Shown here piece by piece: positions 7,599 to 17,116 of a stretch of DNA of 64,000 nt. The stretch lies in the NCBI RefSeq assembly GCF_900197575.1, contig NZ_FZLN01000001.1, forward strand, positions 806,001 to 870,000, written 5' to 3'. The notes beneath the pieces are model-generated. The model was not told the DNA's origin. It ran no database searches and worked only from the letters and a program-made list of their open reading frames with translations. Numbering within the stretch: position 1 is the first letter of the stretch; every line of letters starts with the position of its first letter. Made by a program: the position numbers and the translations under genes. Source of the stretch: Acinetobacter apis. GTDB lineage: Bacteria; Pseudomonadota; Gammaproteobacteria; Pseudomonadales; Moraxellaceae.

Positions 7599-10193
7599 AT
7601 GAATTCAGCATTACCAAAGAACACCGCGATAAAAACCACAGCAACCAAGCACGGCGTCATTTCTGCTTTTGATCAGCCATCTATACAAACAACATTACAA
7701 CAAACCGTGTTACGTCCTGACAAGCTCACGCATTTAACCAATTTAAGCAATGTACCTGCATCGACACGTCGTATTAAACCGCTCAATAACTTTTTAGGAC
7801 AAGATCGTGCCCGGGCATCTGTTGAAGCTGGGATTTCGCTGCCATATTCAGGGTACAATATCTTTGCTGTAGGTACAGCAGGACTCGGTAAACGCACCAT
7901 GATTCAGCGACTGTTAAAGCAACACGCTAAATCAATGCCAACGCCGAATGATTGGGTTTATGTGAATAACTTTGAAAATGCACGCCAACCTATCGTACTG
8001 CGCTTTCCAACAGGGCAAGCGGTTAAATTTCAAAATCAACTGCATGAAAATTGGCAAACAATATTAAGACAGCTTGAACGTCGCTTTGGTGCGGAAAAAT
8101 ATCGTGATGATATTGAACTCATTCGCCAACAAACTGGACGTGAACAACAAGATGTCTTGGTTGACCTCACCCAAAAAGGTGAAGAAATTGGGTTAAAGCT
8201 CACCACCCGCAATGAACAACATTGCTTTGTCCCTGTGCATACCAAAGAATCTCAAGTACAAGAAATGACGCAGGATGATTTAAGTACGCTATCGCCTGAA
8301 GAGCGTGCTGAAATTACAACCAATGTACGTCGGATGAATAAAAAGCTTGAACGCTTGGGCTTAAAACTCGGTGATTTAGAAGATGTTGCTCGTGACCAAG
8401 TTACAGAGCTCAACCGAGAAATTGCACAACAAGTGATTATTCCTCGAATTGAAGCGTTAATCAAAAAATATAAAATGGTTGATGGCTTACAAAATTATTT
8501 AGAGCGCTATGCTGCAGATATCATTAATAATGTTGAAGCTGTACTTGAACAAGCAGAAGATGATTTTATTCCCGCTTTATTTAGCCGTGTGCCCTCTCGC
8601 TATCAAGCCAATGTGGTGGTAAGCCATACGCTCAATGAAGGTGCACCGGTCATTTTTGAAGATTTTCCAACCCATTATAATTTGTTAGGTCATGTTGAAC
8701 AACTCACCCAACACGGCACCATTACCACAGATTTCACGTTAATACGTGCAGGCTCACTCCATCAAGCCAATGGCGGTTTTTTAATTTTAGAAGCTGAACA
8801 TTTATTAGAACAACCATATGCATGGCAAGGTTTAAAACGTGCTTTAAAATCAGGTCAGCTAAAGCTTTCCTCGTTAGAGCACATGCTAACATTAACCGGC
8901 AGTATTTCAATTGAGCCTGCTGCAATTCCATTAGAACTGAAAGTGGTTTTATTGGCAGAGCCTGATGTTTATTATGAAATCTTAGAATTAGAACCTGAGC
9001 TTGGTAGTGTTTTTAAAATCCGTGCAGACTTTACAGATACTCTTGAACGCAATGAAGCCAATGAACAAGCCTATATGCAGCTCATTGCAGACTATGTCCA
9101 AGTAGATAAACTTTTACCTTTTGATCGCTCTGCCTTGGTCGCACTGTTAACAGATTCAAGCCGTCAAGCGGAAGATCAAAGCTCATTGTCTTTGCATGCA
9201 TCCACATTGGGAGATTTAATTCGAGAATCTCACCATCATGCATTACAAGCGAATGAAAAAACGGTCACAGATAAACATATTAATATGGCGTTACAACACC
9301 GTCAGTACCGTTTAGGCTATTTACGTGAGCTGTATTGGCAAGATTTATCCCGTGGCACACAACTCATCGAAACCCAAGGTCATCGCTTAGGTCAAATTAA
9401 TGCCCTCTCTGTAATTCATTATGCAGATGTCGAATTTGGTTTACCCTCAAGATTAACAGCCTCTGTATATCAAGGTGGTGGTGATATCTTGGATATTGAG
9501 CGCAGTGTTGAATTGGGTGGTTCTTTACATGCCAAAGGCGTGTTATTGATGTCGAGCTTTTTAAAAGCCCATTTTGGTCGTGAGCAAATTTTACACTTTT
9601 CAGCTGCACTTGCTTTTGAACAAAGCTATGGACAAGTAGATGGTGACAGTGCAACTGTTGCAGAACTTTCAGCCTTAATTTCAGCCATCAGCCAAATTCC
9701 ACTTGATCAATCATTTGCGATTACAGGTTCAATGAATCAATTGGGGCAAGTTCAACCTATTGGTGGTGTCAACGCTAAAATTGAAGGTTTCTATGATGCT
9801 TGCCAACTACAAGGGTTTACAGGTAAGCAAGGCGTTATTATACCTCGGCAAAATATGCAACATTTGATGTTACGCCAAGATGTGATTGAAGCAGTTAAAG
9901 CAGGACAATTTCATGTCCATGCCATTGATACCATTGACCAAGCATTAGAATTACTCATGGCGCGACCTGTGGGACAATTGGATAAAAAAGGTCAATACAG
10001 CAAAGGATCAATCTATGCAGCCGTGATGGATCAACTCAATTATTGGCAATCTATTGAAGATGGTGCAGTCGAAGAAGAAAAACCAAAGAAGAAAAAAAAG
10101 AAAAAGAAAGACGTTAAAAAAGTCGCGGTAGAGATGGCAACAGAAGAACCGCCTCAGCCTGAAGTCACCCTGAGTAGAAAAAAGAAGAAATAA
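7599..10193 (+). CDS. Lon-family AAA+ protease (LonB/YcbZ-like, AAA_32 type)
   Basis: 864 residues. An N-terminal region with LGQDRARASVEAGISLPYSG and GTAGLGKRTM (a P-loop-like segment) leads into the AAA_32-type ATPase, with a coiled stretch at about 230-300. The C-terminal Lon protease domain carries the Ser-Lys dyad: S684 in GDSATVAEL and K727 in GGVNAKIEG, 43 residues apart as in E. coli Lon. There is no Lon N domain, so this is the shorter YcbZ/LonB-like branch, not housekeeping Lon. The last 50 residues form a lysine-rich tail (KPKKKKKKKKD and SRKKKK) that could bind nucleic acid or be disordered. Divergent from ampG; strong terminator downstream. Substrates unknown. Confidence 0.88.
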   Translation: MNSALPKNTAIKTTATKHGVISAFDQPSIQTTLQQTVLRPDKLTHLTNLSNVPASTRRIKPLNNFLGQDRARASVEAGISLPYSGYNIFAVGTAGLGKRTMIQRLLKQHAKSMPTPNDWVYVNNFENARQPIVLRFPTGQAVKFQNQLHENWQTILRQLERRFGAEKYRDDIELIRQQTGREQQDVLVDLTQKGEEIGLKLTTRNEQHCFVPVHTKESQVQEMTQDDLSTLSPEERAEITTNVRRMNKKLERLGLKLGDLEDVARDQVTELNREIAQQVIIPRIEALIKKYKMVDGLQNYLERYAADIINNVEAVLEQAEDDFIPALFSRVPSRYQANVVVSHTLNEGAPVIFEDFPTHYNLLGHVEQLTQHGTITTDFTLIRAGSLHQANGGFLILEAEHLLEQPYAWQGLKRALKSGQLKLSSLEHMLTLTGSISIEPAAIPLELKVVLLAEPDVYYEILELEPELGSVFKIRADFTDTLERNEANEQAYMQLIADYVQVDKLLPFDRSALVALLTDSSRQAEDQSSLSLHASTLGDLIRESHHHALQANEKTVTDKHINMALQHRQYRLGYLRELYWQDLSRGTQLIETQGHRLGQINALSVIHYADVEFGLPSRLTASVYQGGGDILDIERSVELGGSLHAKGVLLMSSFLKAHFGREQILHFSAALAFEQSYGQVDGDSATVAELSALISAISQIPLDQSFAITGSMNQLGQVQPIGGVNAKIEGFYDACQLQGFTGKQGVIIPRQNMQHLMLRQDVIEAVKAGQFHVHAIDTIDQALELLMARPVGQLDKKGQYSKGSIYAAVMDQLNYWQSIEDGAVEEEKPKKKKKKKKDVKKVAVEMATEEPPQPEVTLSRKKKK

Positions 10194-10206
10194 GCTTTGA
10201 CTCAAA

Positions 10207-10237
10207 GAAAAGCCAGCACAAGTGCTGGCTTTTCTCA
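10207..10237. terminator. Strong intrinsic terminator after the Lon-family gene
   Basis: A perfect 13-bp stem, GAAAAGCCAGCAC at 10207-10219 pairing with GTGCTGGCTTTTC at 10222-10234, two-base loop. Lies between convergent genes and can serve both the Lon gene and pyrC'. Confidence 0.85.
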
Positions 10238-10254
10238 CTGATTGGTCAATCGAC

Positions 10255-11490
10255 TTACCGATAAAACGTCTGTTTTACTTGACCTGTCAATTGTTGCCCA
10301 ATCAAGGGGGTATTTTTACCTTGTGAATGCATAGATTCAGAGTTCAATACCCATATTGCTGTAGGATCAATTAACACCCAACCTGCTTGCTGTTGCCATG
10401 TATTAAGCATATTGGCGACATGTGCCGGTGCAGTGGTCACCTTTTCAACCCATTGTAATGGTGTTAATACCCCTTCATTGACCAATTGCACACCCAATGC
10501 CACATAACTGTCAAATGCAGAAATACCTGCTTCTGTTTCTGAAAATGGTGCTAATTTGGCTGAACCATTTAACGGCTCATGATGGGTACAAATCGCATCA
10601 ATAATACCCGCTTGTACGCCTTCTCTTAATGCCTGCTTGTCTTTCTCTGAACGTAATGGCGGTCGCACATGAGCCAATGCATTAAAACCATCAATCAATG
10701 CATCGGTTAAATGCAATTGATGCATTGCTACATCTGCCGTAACAGACAAGCCTTTGTCTTTAGCAATTTTAATCAGCTCAACTGATGCACCACATGACAA
10801 TAAGCTAAAGTGAGCTTTCACACCTGTTGCTTCAACCATCAATAAATATTTAGCAATCGCTACCGTCTCTGCCAATGTTGAAATCATAGGCAAGCCTTGG
10901 CGCGAAGCCACAAAACCTTCATGTACACAACCATCTTTGGCAAGTTGTGCTTCTTCAGGGTAAAAAATGACTGTTAAATCTAAGCCTGCAGCATATTCAA
11001 GAGTTCTTAAAATCACATCATCATCGGCAAAAGGGGCATTGGCATTCGATACAAATAAACATCCACCTTTTTTCAATCCTGCCATATTGGCAGGTTGTTG
11101 ACCATTTAACCCTTGGGTTTGTGCACCAATAATACTTAAGTGAATTTTTCCATCTTGCCACGCTTTCTCGACCAAACCATGAATCAAAGCGCCGTTGTCT
11201 TGCACAATCGGTTTTGAATCTGGTGGAGTAATCACATGCAAAATTCCTTGCGCACGTGCTGCATGTCCTTCAGATTTTAATGTACCGTGCTGCTGTTGCC
11301 CCGGCTCTCGTAAGCGTGCGCAGAGATCGACCATACTTGGCATCAGCCACAATGCCTGACCATCAATGGTTTCATCGACCTGATCTAAATGGGTAACACG
11401 TTGACCTGATTTAAAGTAGACAGTTTCAATATGGTCGGTCTGTTGAATGGGATCAAGTACACGAACATTTTCAATTTTTACCGCAGTCAT
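10255..11490 (-). CDS. pyrC': Dihydroorotase-like subunit PyrC' (catalytically inactive)
   Basis: A 411-residue amidohydrolase-fold protein of the type I dihydroorotase family. The HxH metal motif that normally reads DxHxHLRxPG is here VDLCARLREPG, so both histidines are lost (C and R instead). Zinc binding and catalysis are therefore not expected. This matches the pseudo-dihydroorotase PyrC' of Pseudomonas, which holds the aspartate transcarbamoylase dodecamer together. The gene lies 11 bp after pyrB on the same strand, exactly the arrangement of that complex. A functional dihydroorotase must be encoded elsewhere. Family pattern and missing residues are seen directly; the structural role is inferred from Pseudomonas. 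Confidence 0.9.
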   Translation of the reverse strand: MTAVKIENVRVLDPIQQTDHIETVYFKSGQRVTHLDQVDETIDGQALWLMPSMVDLCARLREPGQQQHGTLKSEGHAARAQGILHVITPPDSKPIVQDNGALIHGLVEKAWQDGKIHLSIIGAQTQGLNGQQPANMAGLKKGGCLFVSNANAPFADDDVILRTLEYAAGLDLTVIFYPEEAQLAKDGCVHEGFVASRQGLPMISTLAETVAIAKYLLMVEATGVKAHFSLLSCGASVELIKIAKDKGLSVTADVAMHQLHLTDALIDGFNALAHVRPPLRSEKDKQALREGVQAGIIDAICTHHEPLNGSAKLAPFSETEAGISAFDSYVALGVQLVNEGVLTPLQWVEKVTTAPAHVANMLNTWQQQAGWVLIDPTAIWVLNSESMHSQGKNTPLIGQQLTGQVKQTFYR

Positions 11491-11501
11491 GTGAATTCCC
11501 C

Positions 11502-12521
11502 TTATTCAGCCATCATTGTGTTTAGTAAGCCTTGTGCTTCCAATTGACCTTGCATTGCCAAAGCCAACACAGCCATACGAACAGCAATACCATTGGTGAC
11601 TTGATTTAAAATGACAGATTGCGGACCATCGGCAATACTCGATGTAATTTCAACACCACGATTCATCGGTCCTGGATGCATTACAATACAATCTGGTTTT
11701 GCTGTAGCTAAGCGTGTTTCATTAAGCCCATACAATTTATGAAATTCTAACTGCGATGCCAATGCAGGTGACTCAATACGTTCATTTTGAATACGCAAAG
11801 TCATAATGACATCACAATCTTTCACCCCTTCATCCATGTTTTTAAATAGGCGGACTTCATCGCCATATTCATCAAAGCCATAAGGTAGCAAAGTATTCGG
11901 GGCAATCACGCGAATATCTTTACAACCCAATGTTTGTAAAGCAGCTACATCTGAGCGCGCCACTCGCGAATGCTTAATATCGCCAATAATAGCAACGCTC
12001 AGTTCAGAAAATGGTTTTTTAGTTTCACGGCGGATCGTTAACATGTCTAGCATGGCTTGGGTTGGGTGTGCGTGTCGCCCATCCCCTGCATTGATAATTG
12101 CCACATTTGGACAAACATCTTTGGCAATGAAATGTGCTGCCCCAGATGACGAGTGCCGTACCACAAAAATGTCTGCTGCCATGGCTTGTAAATTCCACAA
12201 GGTGTCACGTAGTGTTTCACCTTTTGAAGTACTTGAACGTGCTATATCAATGTTCAATACATTGGCAGATAACCGTTTGGCAGCTGCTTCGAATGTCATT
12301 CGTGTTCGTGTTGAGTTTTCAAAAAACAAATTCATCACCGTGCGCCCTTCAAGAAGTGGCGAGGTAATTAATTGATTGTTATTGTTTATAAAGGTTTCAG
12401 CAGTATCTAAAATTTGTGTCAGTGTGGTTTCAGACAAACCTTCTATGCTGACAAAATGTTTTAAGTGTCCTTGTTCATTCAATTGAATCTGACTTGGAGT
12501 ATGTAATCTTGCAAAATGCAT
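11502..12521 (-). CDS. pyrB: Aspartate carbamoyltransferase catalytic subunit
   Basis: 339 residues. Carbamoyl-phosphate binding motif [19 protein letters not shown], then [18 protein letters not shown], the [12 protein letters not shown] block, and [11 protein letters not shown] near the end, all diagnostic of PyrB. It catalyses the committed step of UMP synthesis, carbamoyl phosphate plus aspartate to carbamoyl aspartate. The N-terminal extension of about 20 residues resembles the class A (Pseudomonas-type) enzyme that partners PyrC', which is the next gene. No pyrI is present. The promoter should lie in the 150-bp gap shared with the divergent rlmKL; I could not identify an attenuator. Confidence 0.96.
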   Translation of the reverse strand: MHFARLHTPSQIQLNEQGHLKHFVSIEGLSETTLTQILDTAETFINNNNQLITSPLLEGRTVMNLFFENSTRTRMTFEAAAKRLSANVLNIDIARSSTSKGETLRDTLWNLQAMAADIFVVRHSSSGAAHFIAKDVCPNVAIINAGDGRHAHPTQAMLDMLTIRRETKKPFSELSVAIIGDIKHSRVARSDVAALQTLGCKDIRVIAPNTLLPYGFDEYGDEVRLFKNMDEGVKDCDVIMTLRIQNERIESPALASQLEFHKLYGLNETRLATAKPDCIVMHPGPMNRGVEITSSIADGPQSVILNQVTNGIAVRMAVLALAMQGQLEAQGLLNTMMAE

Positions 12522-12678
12522 AGAAGATTCCTGTAGACCGCTTTAAGTTGACACATTGTATCGGAAAATGCGCCTCATTCGCAGTCATGGCAATACAAAA
12601 AATCGAGAAATAACACAAGCCAAACAGGCGTAAAATACGGTAAAATCCCCCTTTGCTTGTTTTGTTTTGGAAGTTTTC

Positions 12679-14883
12679 ATGAATTCACCACAACGTTTGT
12701 CTACCTATTGGGTTACCTGTGCTGATGGCTTAGAGTTGTTATTAGAAGAAGAAATAACGCTATTAGGTGCAACCCACATCGAACGTCGTACGGGTCGTTT
12801 AATTTTCAAAGGTACTCTCGAAACAGCTTACCGAATTTGCTTATGGTCACGCCTTGCCTCTCGTGTGGTTATGCCAATTTATGAACATGAACTGGAACAC
12901 ACTCATGATGTTCGTGATGTCGCAGAAGAGCTATTTGAAGGTGCAGTAAATTTTGATTGGTCTTTAATTTTTGCACCGCAAAGTACCTTTGCTATTCGCT
13001 TACATGTTGAACGTGATATTAAGGTCAACACGCAATTTGCCACCTTACGTGTTAAAGATGGTGTTGTTGACAGCTTTATGGACACCGTGGGTAAACGTCC
13101 AAGTATTGATATTAAACAACCTGAAATTACCCTCTATGTATTGGCAGGTAAAACATCACATTTTTATTGCCTAGATTTATCAGGTGATTCACTGCATAAA
13201 CGTGGTTATCGCCACTATATGACAGATGCGCCAATTAAAGAAAATTTAGCAGCAGCGATTTTGCATAAAGCACAAATTGCGACTCTTAAACCTGATTTAA
13301 TTTTAGATCCAATGTGTGGTTCAGGTACATTTATTATTGAATCTCTCATGATTTTAACAGACCGTGCGCCAGGCTTAACACGTCGCTTTGGATTTAATGG
13401 TTGGCATGGACACGACCACGATTTATGGACACAAATTAAATCAGAAGCTACAGCACGACATGAAGCAGCCTTAAACCAACCACTGCCGCAAATTCATGCT
13501 TATGATGCAGATTGGGATGCGGTGAAAGCCACGCGCTTAAATTTAGTGGCAGCAGGTTTCGAACCAATTTTGCATCAAATTAAAATCGAAGAACGTACTT
13601 TAGCCGATTGGCCTGACTTTAACTTACAAGCCGGTCAACGTGCCTTTGTTGTCACCAATCCCCCGTATGGCGAACGTTTGGGTGAGAAAGCATCAAATAA
13701 AGCGCTATACATGGGTATATCATCACGCTTACAAACGTTCTTTCCTCATCAACCTGTAGCAGTCATTGCAGCACAAGTTGAACAAGCTGATGTCTTGGCC
13801 TTAAATGACCCAAAAACCTTACGTTTAATGAATGGTAAATTGCCAATTTATGTGCGTTTAGGTGAGGTTAAAGCAGCACCAGTACAACAACCCTTTCTAC
13901 AAACTTGGCATGCTGAACCTGTTGAAGTGGAAGGTGCACAAGATTTTGTCAACCGCTTACAAAAAAACATGACGGCACTAAAAAAATGGGCCGTGAAAGA
14001 GCAAGTTTATTGTTTACGTCTTTATGATGCAGATTTACCTGACTTTAATGTTGCAGTTGACTTATATGGCGACCGTTTACATGTGCAAGAATATGCACCA
14101 CCAAAAACCATTGACCCAGAAAAAGCCAAAAAACGCTTTAACTTGGCATTGGCTGCAATTCGTGCTGTCACCGGCTTAAATCGTGATGCAATTTTCATTA
14201 AAACACGTGCCAAACAAAGTGGTAAAACGCAATATGAAAAACAAAGTACAGCCTCAAAACGCTTTGTTGTTCGAGAAGGTAATGCTCAATTACTTGTTAA
14301 CTTAACTGACTATTTAGACACAGGATTATTTTTAGACCACCGCCCAATTCGTTTGAGAATTGCAGAAGAAGTACGTGGAAAACACTTCTTAAATATGTAT
14401 AGCTATACATCTACTGCCAGTGTACACGCTGCACTTGCTGGTGCTGCAAGCACAACAAGTGTTGATTTATCAAACACCTACCTGAATTGGTCTAAAGAAA
14501 ACTTTGTGTTAAATGGTTTAACGGTAGATCATGCCGATGAGCAACATTTATTTTTCGCAGCAGATTGCTTTGAATGGTTAAAAGAAGGTCATGAACAATA
14601 TGACATGATCTTTATTGACCCACCTACCTTTTCAAACTCTAAGAAATTTCATGGCACATTTGATGTGCAACGTGACCATATTTCTTTATTAAAACGTGCA
14701 ATGAACCGTTTAAGTTCAGGTGGTGTGGTGTACTTTTCAAATAACTACCGTGGCTTTGAAATGGATGAAGAAATTTTAGCCATGTTTGATGTCGTTGAAA
14801 TTACAGCATCCACCATTGCACCTGACTTCAAACGAAATCAAAAAATCCACCGTGCATGGCAAATCCGTCATTACGGGGTATAA
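12679..14883 (+). CDS. rlmKL: Bifunctional 23S rRNA methyltransferase RlmKL (m2G2445 and m7G2069)
   Basis: 734 residues with two fused methyltransferases. The N-terminal half has a THUMP-type region and RlmL motifs: LDPMCGSGTFIIES (SAM loop) and TNPPYGERLG (catalytic NPPY). The C-terminal RlmK half has HFLNMYSYTSTASVHAALAG, VDLSNTYLNWSKENF and FIDPPTFSNSKK. The fusion matches gamma-proteobacterial RlmL, not the split genes of other phyla, and the length is normal. I start at ATG 12679, which has GGAAG seven bases upstream; a TTG in frame at 12667 would add four residues. It modifies domain V and helix 74 of 23S rRNA during 50S assembly. Confidence 0.94.
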   Translation: MNSPQRLSTYWVTCADGLELLLEEEITLLGATHIERRTGRLIFKGTLETAYRICLWSRLASRVVMPIYEHELEHTHDVRDVAEELFEGAVNFDWSLIFAPQSTFAIRLHVERDIKVNTQFATLRVKDGVVDSFMDTVGKRPSIDIKQPEITLYVLAGKTSHFYCLDLSGDSLHKRGYRHYMTDAPIKENLAAAILHKAQIATLKPDLILDPMCGSGTFIIESLMILTDRAPGLTRRFGFNGWHGHDHDLWTQIKSEATARHEAALNQPLPQIHAYDADWDAVKATRLNLVAAGFEPILHQIKIEERTLADWPDFNLQAGQRAFVVTNPPYGERLGEKASNKALYMGISSRLQTFFPHQPVAVIAAQVEQADVLALNDPKTLRLMNGKLPIYVRLGEVKAAPVQQPFLQTWHAEPVEVEGAQDFVNRLQKNMTALKKWAVKEQVYCLRLYDADLPDFNVAVDLYGDRLHVQEYAPPKTIDPEKAKKRFNLALAAIRAVTGLNRDAIFIKTRAKQSGKTQYEKQSTASKRFVVREGNAQLLVNLTDYLDTGLFLDHRPIRLRIAEEVRGKHFLNMYSYTSTASVHAALAGAASTTSVDLSNTYLNWSKENFVLNGLTVDHADEQHLFFAADCFEWLKEGHEQYDMIFIDPPTFSNSKKFHGTFDVQRDHISLLKRAMNRLSSGGVVYFSNNYRGFEMDEEILAMFDVVEITASTIAPDFKRNQKIHRAWQIRHYGV

Positions 14884-14891
14884 ACACCGAT

Positions 14892-14926
14892 GTAGGTTTG
14901 ACTGTATTGAAATACAGTCAACCTTA
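14892..14926. terminator. Hairpin between convergent rlmKL and the 689-aa ORF
   Basis: GACTGTATT and AATACAGTC flank a GA loop, extended by an imperfect GGTT/AACC pair, with an A-tract following. It includes the stop codon of the minus-strand gene. Probably a terminator for both. Confidence 0.5.
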
Positions 14927-16993
14927 AAAAATTAAATGCCGTTCGTACAGTTGAATCACTGATTTCATCCAAGTAGGAATGGCATTTTTTGCGCTTTGTA
15001 TTTGTTTTTTATATTTCATTTTTGCCAAACCAAACCCTTCCGGAACATGAATTTGTTCACTGAGTACCTGATACCTCGTTTGCGGATCTAATTGCAGTGC
15101 ATTTTTGCTCCAATACTGTGCCAAATATATATTATTTGCCATACCTTGAGCATATAAATTGGCACATGCATAAATATAAGCAATCTGTGCCAAATGTTTT
15201 TTAGTGAAACAATGATGTTCTAAAATATAGGGTAAATAATCCGTTAATATATAATCCCGTTGTGTAGGTTCAGCCAAAAAAATGGCGTGTGCATAAGGCA
15301 CAAATGCAGCATGGTCATGCTGTTTAACCGCTTTTTCTAACCAAGTATATGCACTTTGAATCATATCGCGATCGACCATATGCGGGTAGTTGTCTAAAAC
15401 TTGCTGCAATAATTTTTCGCCTTGCTCAAGATAAGCAGCTGTCACTTCTTGATCTAGCGCATGCTGTAACCAGTAATCAGCTTTCTGAATATTCATCTGA
15501 TGTGGTACATATAAACCATCCACATGTGAGCCCAAATATAAGCAATACATTTGCATCATACTTTGAGCGTGTCCAGCTTCTGCAAGTTTTTGCAACATGG
15601 TTTCTATAATATGTCGTTCACCAATCTCACACAGGGCCAACCAAGCCTGTTGAATTTGCATGTCTACTTTTGCAGGTGATCCGGTGGATAAAATCAAAGC
15701 TAAGTCGATATCTAGCTGTGCAAAACATAAATTATATTTGCCTGATTCTGACAACGCATACCAAAGCAACATAAAAAAGCTACTACGCTTACAGGCAGCA
15801 GTTCTTAAAATAAAATTTTCTAAATAAGCGAGCTTTTGATGCTCAAAGCAACTTTGGTAAAACAATAAAATACATTGAAAAATACGCTCTTGGGACTTCA
15901 GTTTTTGTTGCAATCCATTTTGGTGCTGACCTACCAATGTATAATATGCGGCATCTAGTTTATGAAAAATAATTTCTTTTAATGGCTCAGATAAACCCTG
16001 CATGGTGTGTATAACGTCTGTGTAAAAACAGATTTCTGCAATAAAGACATCAACTTTCTGTATAGGATCAATCGACAAAGAATGTAAATAATCAATGATC
16101 TCTTCTGCATGCAATAAGGTATTTACATCTAATGCATTGTCATACTGTAAACGCTCTAACTCATGTAAATAGCGCTCACAATATAAAGGCTGTACCACGC
16201 TATTTGGCAATTTATCACACTGATCACTATATAAAAAACAATCAAATAGAGGATAGCTGTCGGTATCTAACTTTAAAATATTTAAAACATAATGGCGATA
16301 GGCATAAAAAGTAGGTTGATGTGCCAAACTGCATTGAAATAAATAAGCACTGGTTGTATCAGCATCAATATTTGGCTGAATTAAACAAGGAGAGATGGGC
16401 GCTAAAGGCAGTTCACCACCTAGATCTGACAACTTTTCGATGCTGTCTGCTGAATAATTAATATGTTGAAGTGTTTGTAATTGATAGATTTCTGTTGGGG
16501 TATATGAAGTATGTGTATTGATTAATAGTTCAAGGATACGGATATAAATATCTGGGCAACGTGACATAAACGACATCGCGTGCAAATACCAATAAATACT
16601 GACATCCACAAAAATTGAACGTTGCTTGGTTGTATGTTGCATGGGCAGATGATGCTGCACATCATTTGCAATAGCAGCCCAATACTCTGCAAGTAAAACA
16701 CTACTTAAAAAACCAGCATCTTGTTTATGCCACAAATTCAGCGTATTTAGAACATCGCGATCATCTATATTACAATCAACAAAAAGCTCATCTAAAGCAC
16801 GTAACTCAATTGGATCTTCATAGCGCATTACTCGTGTCTGTGGCAATGAATAATGATCAAGCCAACGAATATAAATTCTTTCGTAATACCTTTGAACCGC
16901 TTTAAAATCTTGCTTTTTAATGAGTGATCTAAATAATTTTATTCGACTGATAAAATGATTCAGCTCAGATGAAATATAGCGCATACCCATCAC
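14924..16993 (-). CDS. Uncharacterised 689-aa cytoplasmic protein with helical Sel1/TPR-like C-terminus
   Basis: Not firmly recognised. No signal peptide or membrane segments; rich in Leu, Tyr, His and Gln. The C-terminal third has units such as ADYWLQHALDQEVTAAYLEQ, SAYTWLEKAVKQHDHAAF and AQYWSKNALQLDP, resembling Sel1-like or TPR helices (W/A-x-K-A spacing). The middle and N-terminus look all-helical, with short hydrophobic stretches (SIYWYLHAMSFMSRC). It may belong to a large Acinetobacter family annotated with DUF4034, but I cannot confirm that from sequence alone. ATG codons at 16993, 16990 and 16984 are all possible starts. It sits between the clpB terminator and the rlmKL convergent hairpin, so it is probably a single-gene unit. 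Confidence 0.7.
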   Translation of the reverse strand: MMGMRYISSELNHFISRIKLFRSLIKKQDFKAVQRYYERIYIRWLDHYSLPQTRVMRYEDPIELRALDELFVDCNIDDRDVLNTLNLWHKQDAGFLSSVLLAEYWAAIANDVQHHLPMQHTTKQRSIFVDVSIYWYLHAMSFMSRCPDIYIRILELLINTHTSYTPTEIYQLQTLQHINYSADSIEKLSDLGGELPLAPISPCLIQPNIDADTTSAYLFQCSLAHQPTFYAYRHYVLNILKLDTDSYPLFDCFLYSDQCDKLPNSVVQPLYCERYLHELERLQYDNALDVNTLLHAEEIIDYLHSLSIDPIQKVDVFIAEICFYTDVIHTMQGLSEPLKEIIFHKLDAAYYTLVGQHQNGLQQKLKSQERIFQCILLFYQSCFEHQKLAYLENFILRTAACKRSSFFMLLWYALSESGKYNLCFAQLDIDLALILSTGSPAKVDMQIQQAWLALCEIGERHIIETMLQKLAEAGHAQSMMQMYCLYLGSHVDGLYVPHQMNIQKADYWLQHALDQEVTAAYLEQGEKLLQQVLDNYPHMVDRDMIQSAYTWLEKAVKQHDHAAFVPYAHAIFLAEPTQRDYILTDYLPYILEHHCFTKKHLAQIAYIYACANLYAQGMANNIYLAQYWSKNALQLDPQTRYQVLSEQIHVPEGFGLAKMKYKKQIQSAKNAIPTWMKSVIQLYERHLIF

Positions 16994-17072
16994 AACCTAT
17001 CAAAATACAGTTAAAATGATCTCTTTATCATAGTCTGATCTCACCTATTTATGCTATCTAAATTTGTAGATT

Positions 17073-17104
17073 AAAAAAATCCCAGCGACTCGAGCTGGGA
17101 TTTT
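17073..17104 (-). terminator. Intrinsic terminator of clpB
   Basis: Arms AATCCCAGC and GCTGGGATT with a 7-base loop; read on the minus strand the stem is followed by a run of T. Starts 13 bases after the clpB stop. Confidence 0.85.
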
Positions 17105-17116
17105 CTCTTCTATTTA

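Noticed and set aside
12043..12375. Two plus-strand ORFs opposite pyrB
   Set aside because: Entirely within pyrB on the other strand, with no independent signals.
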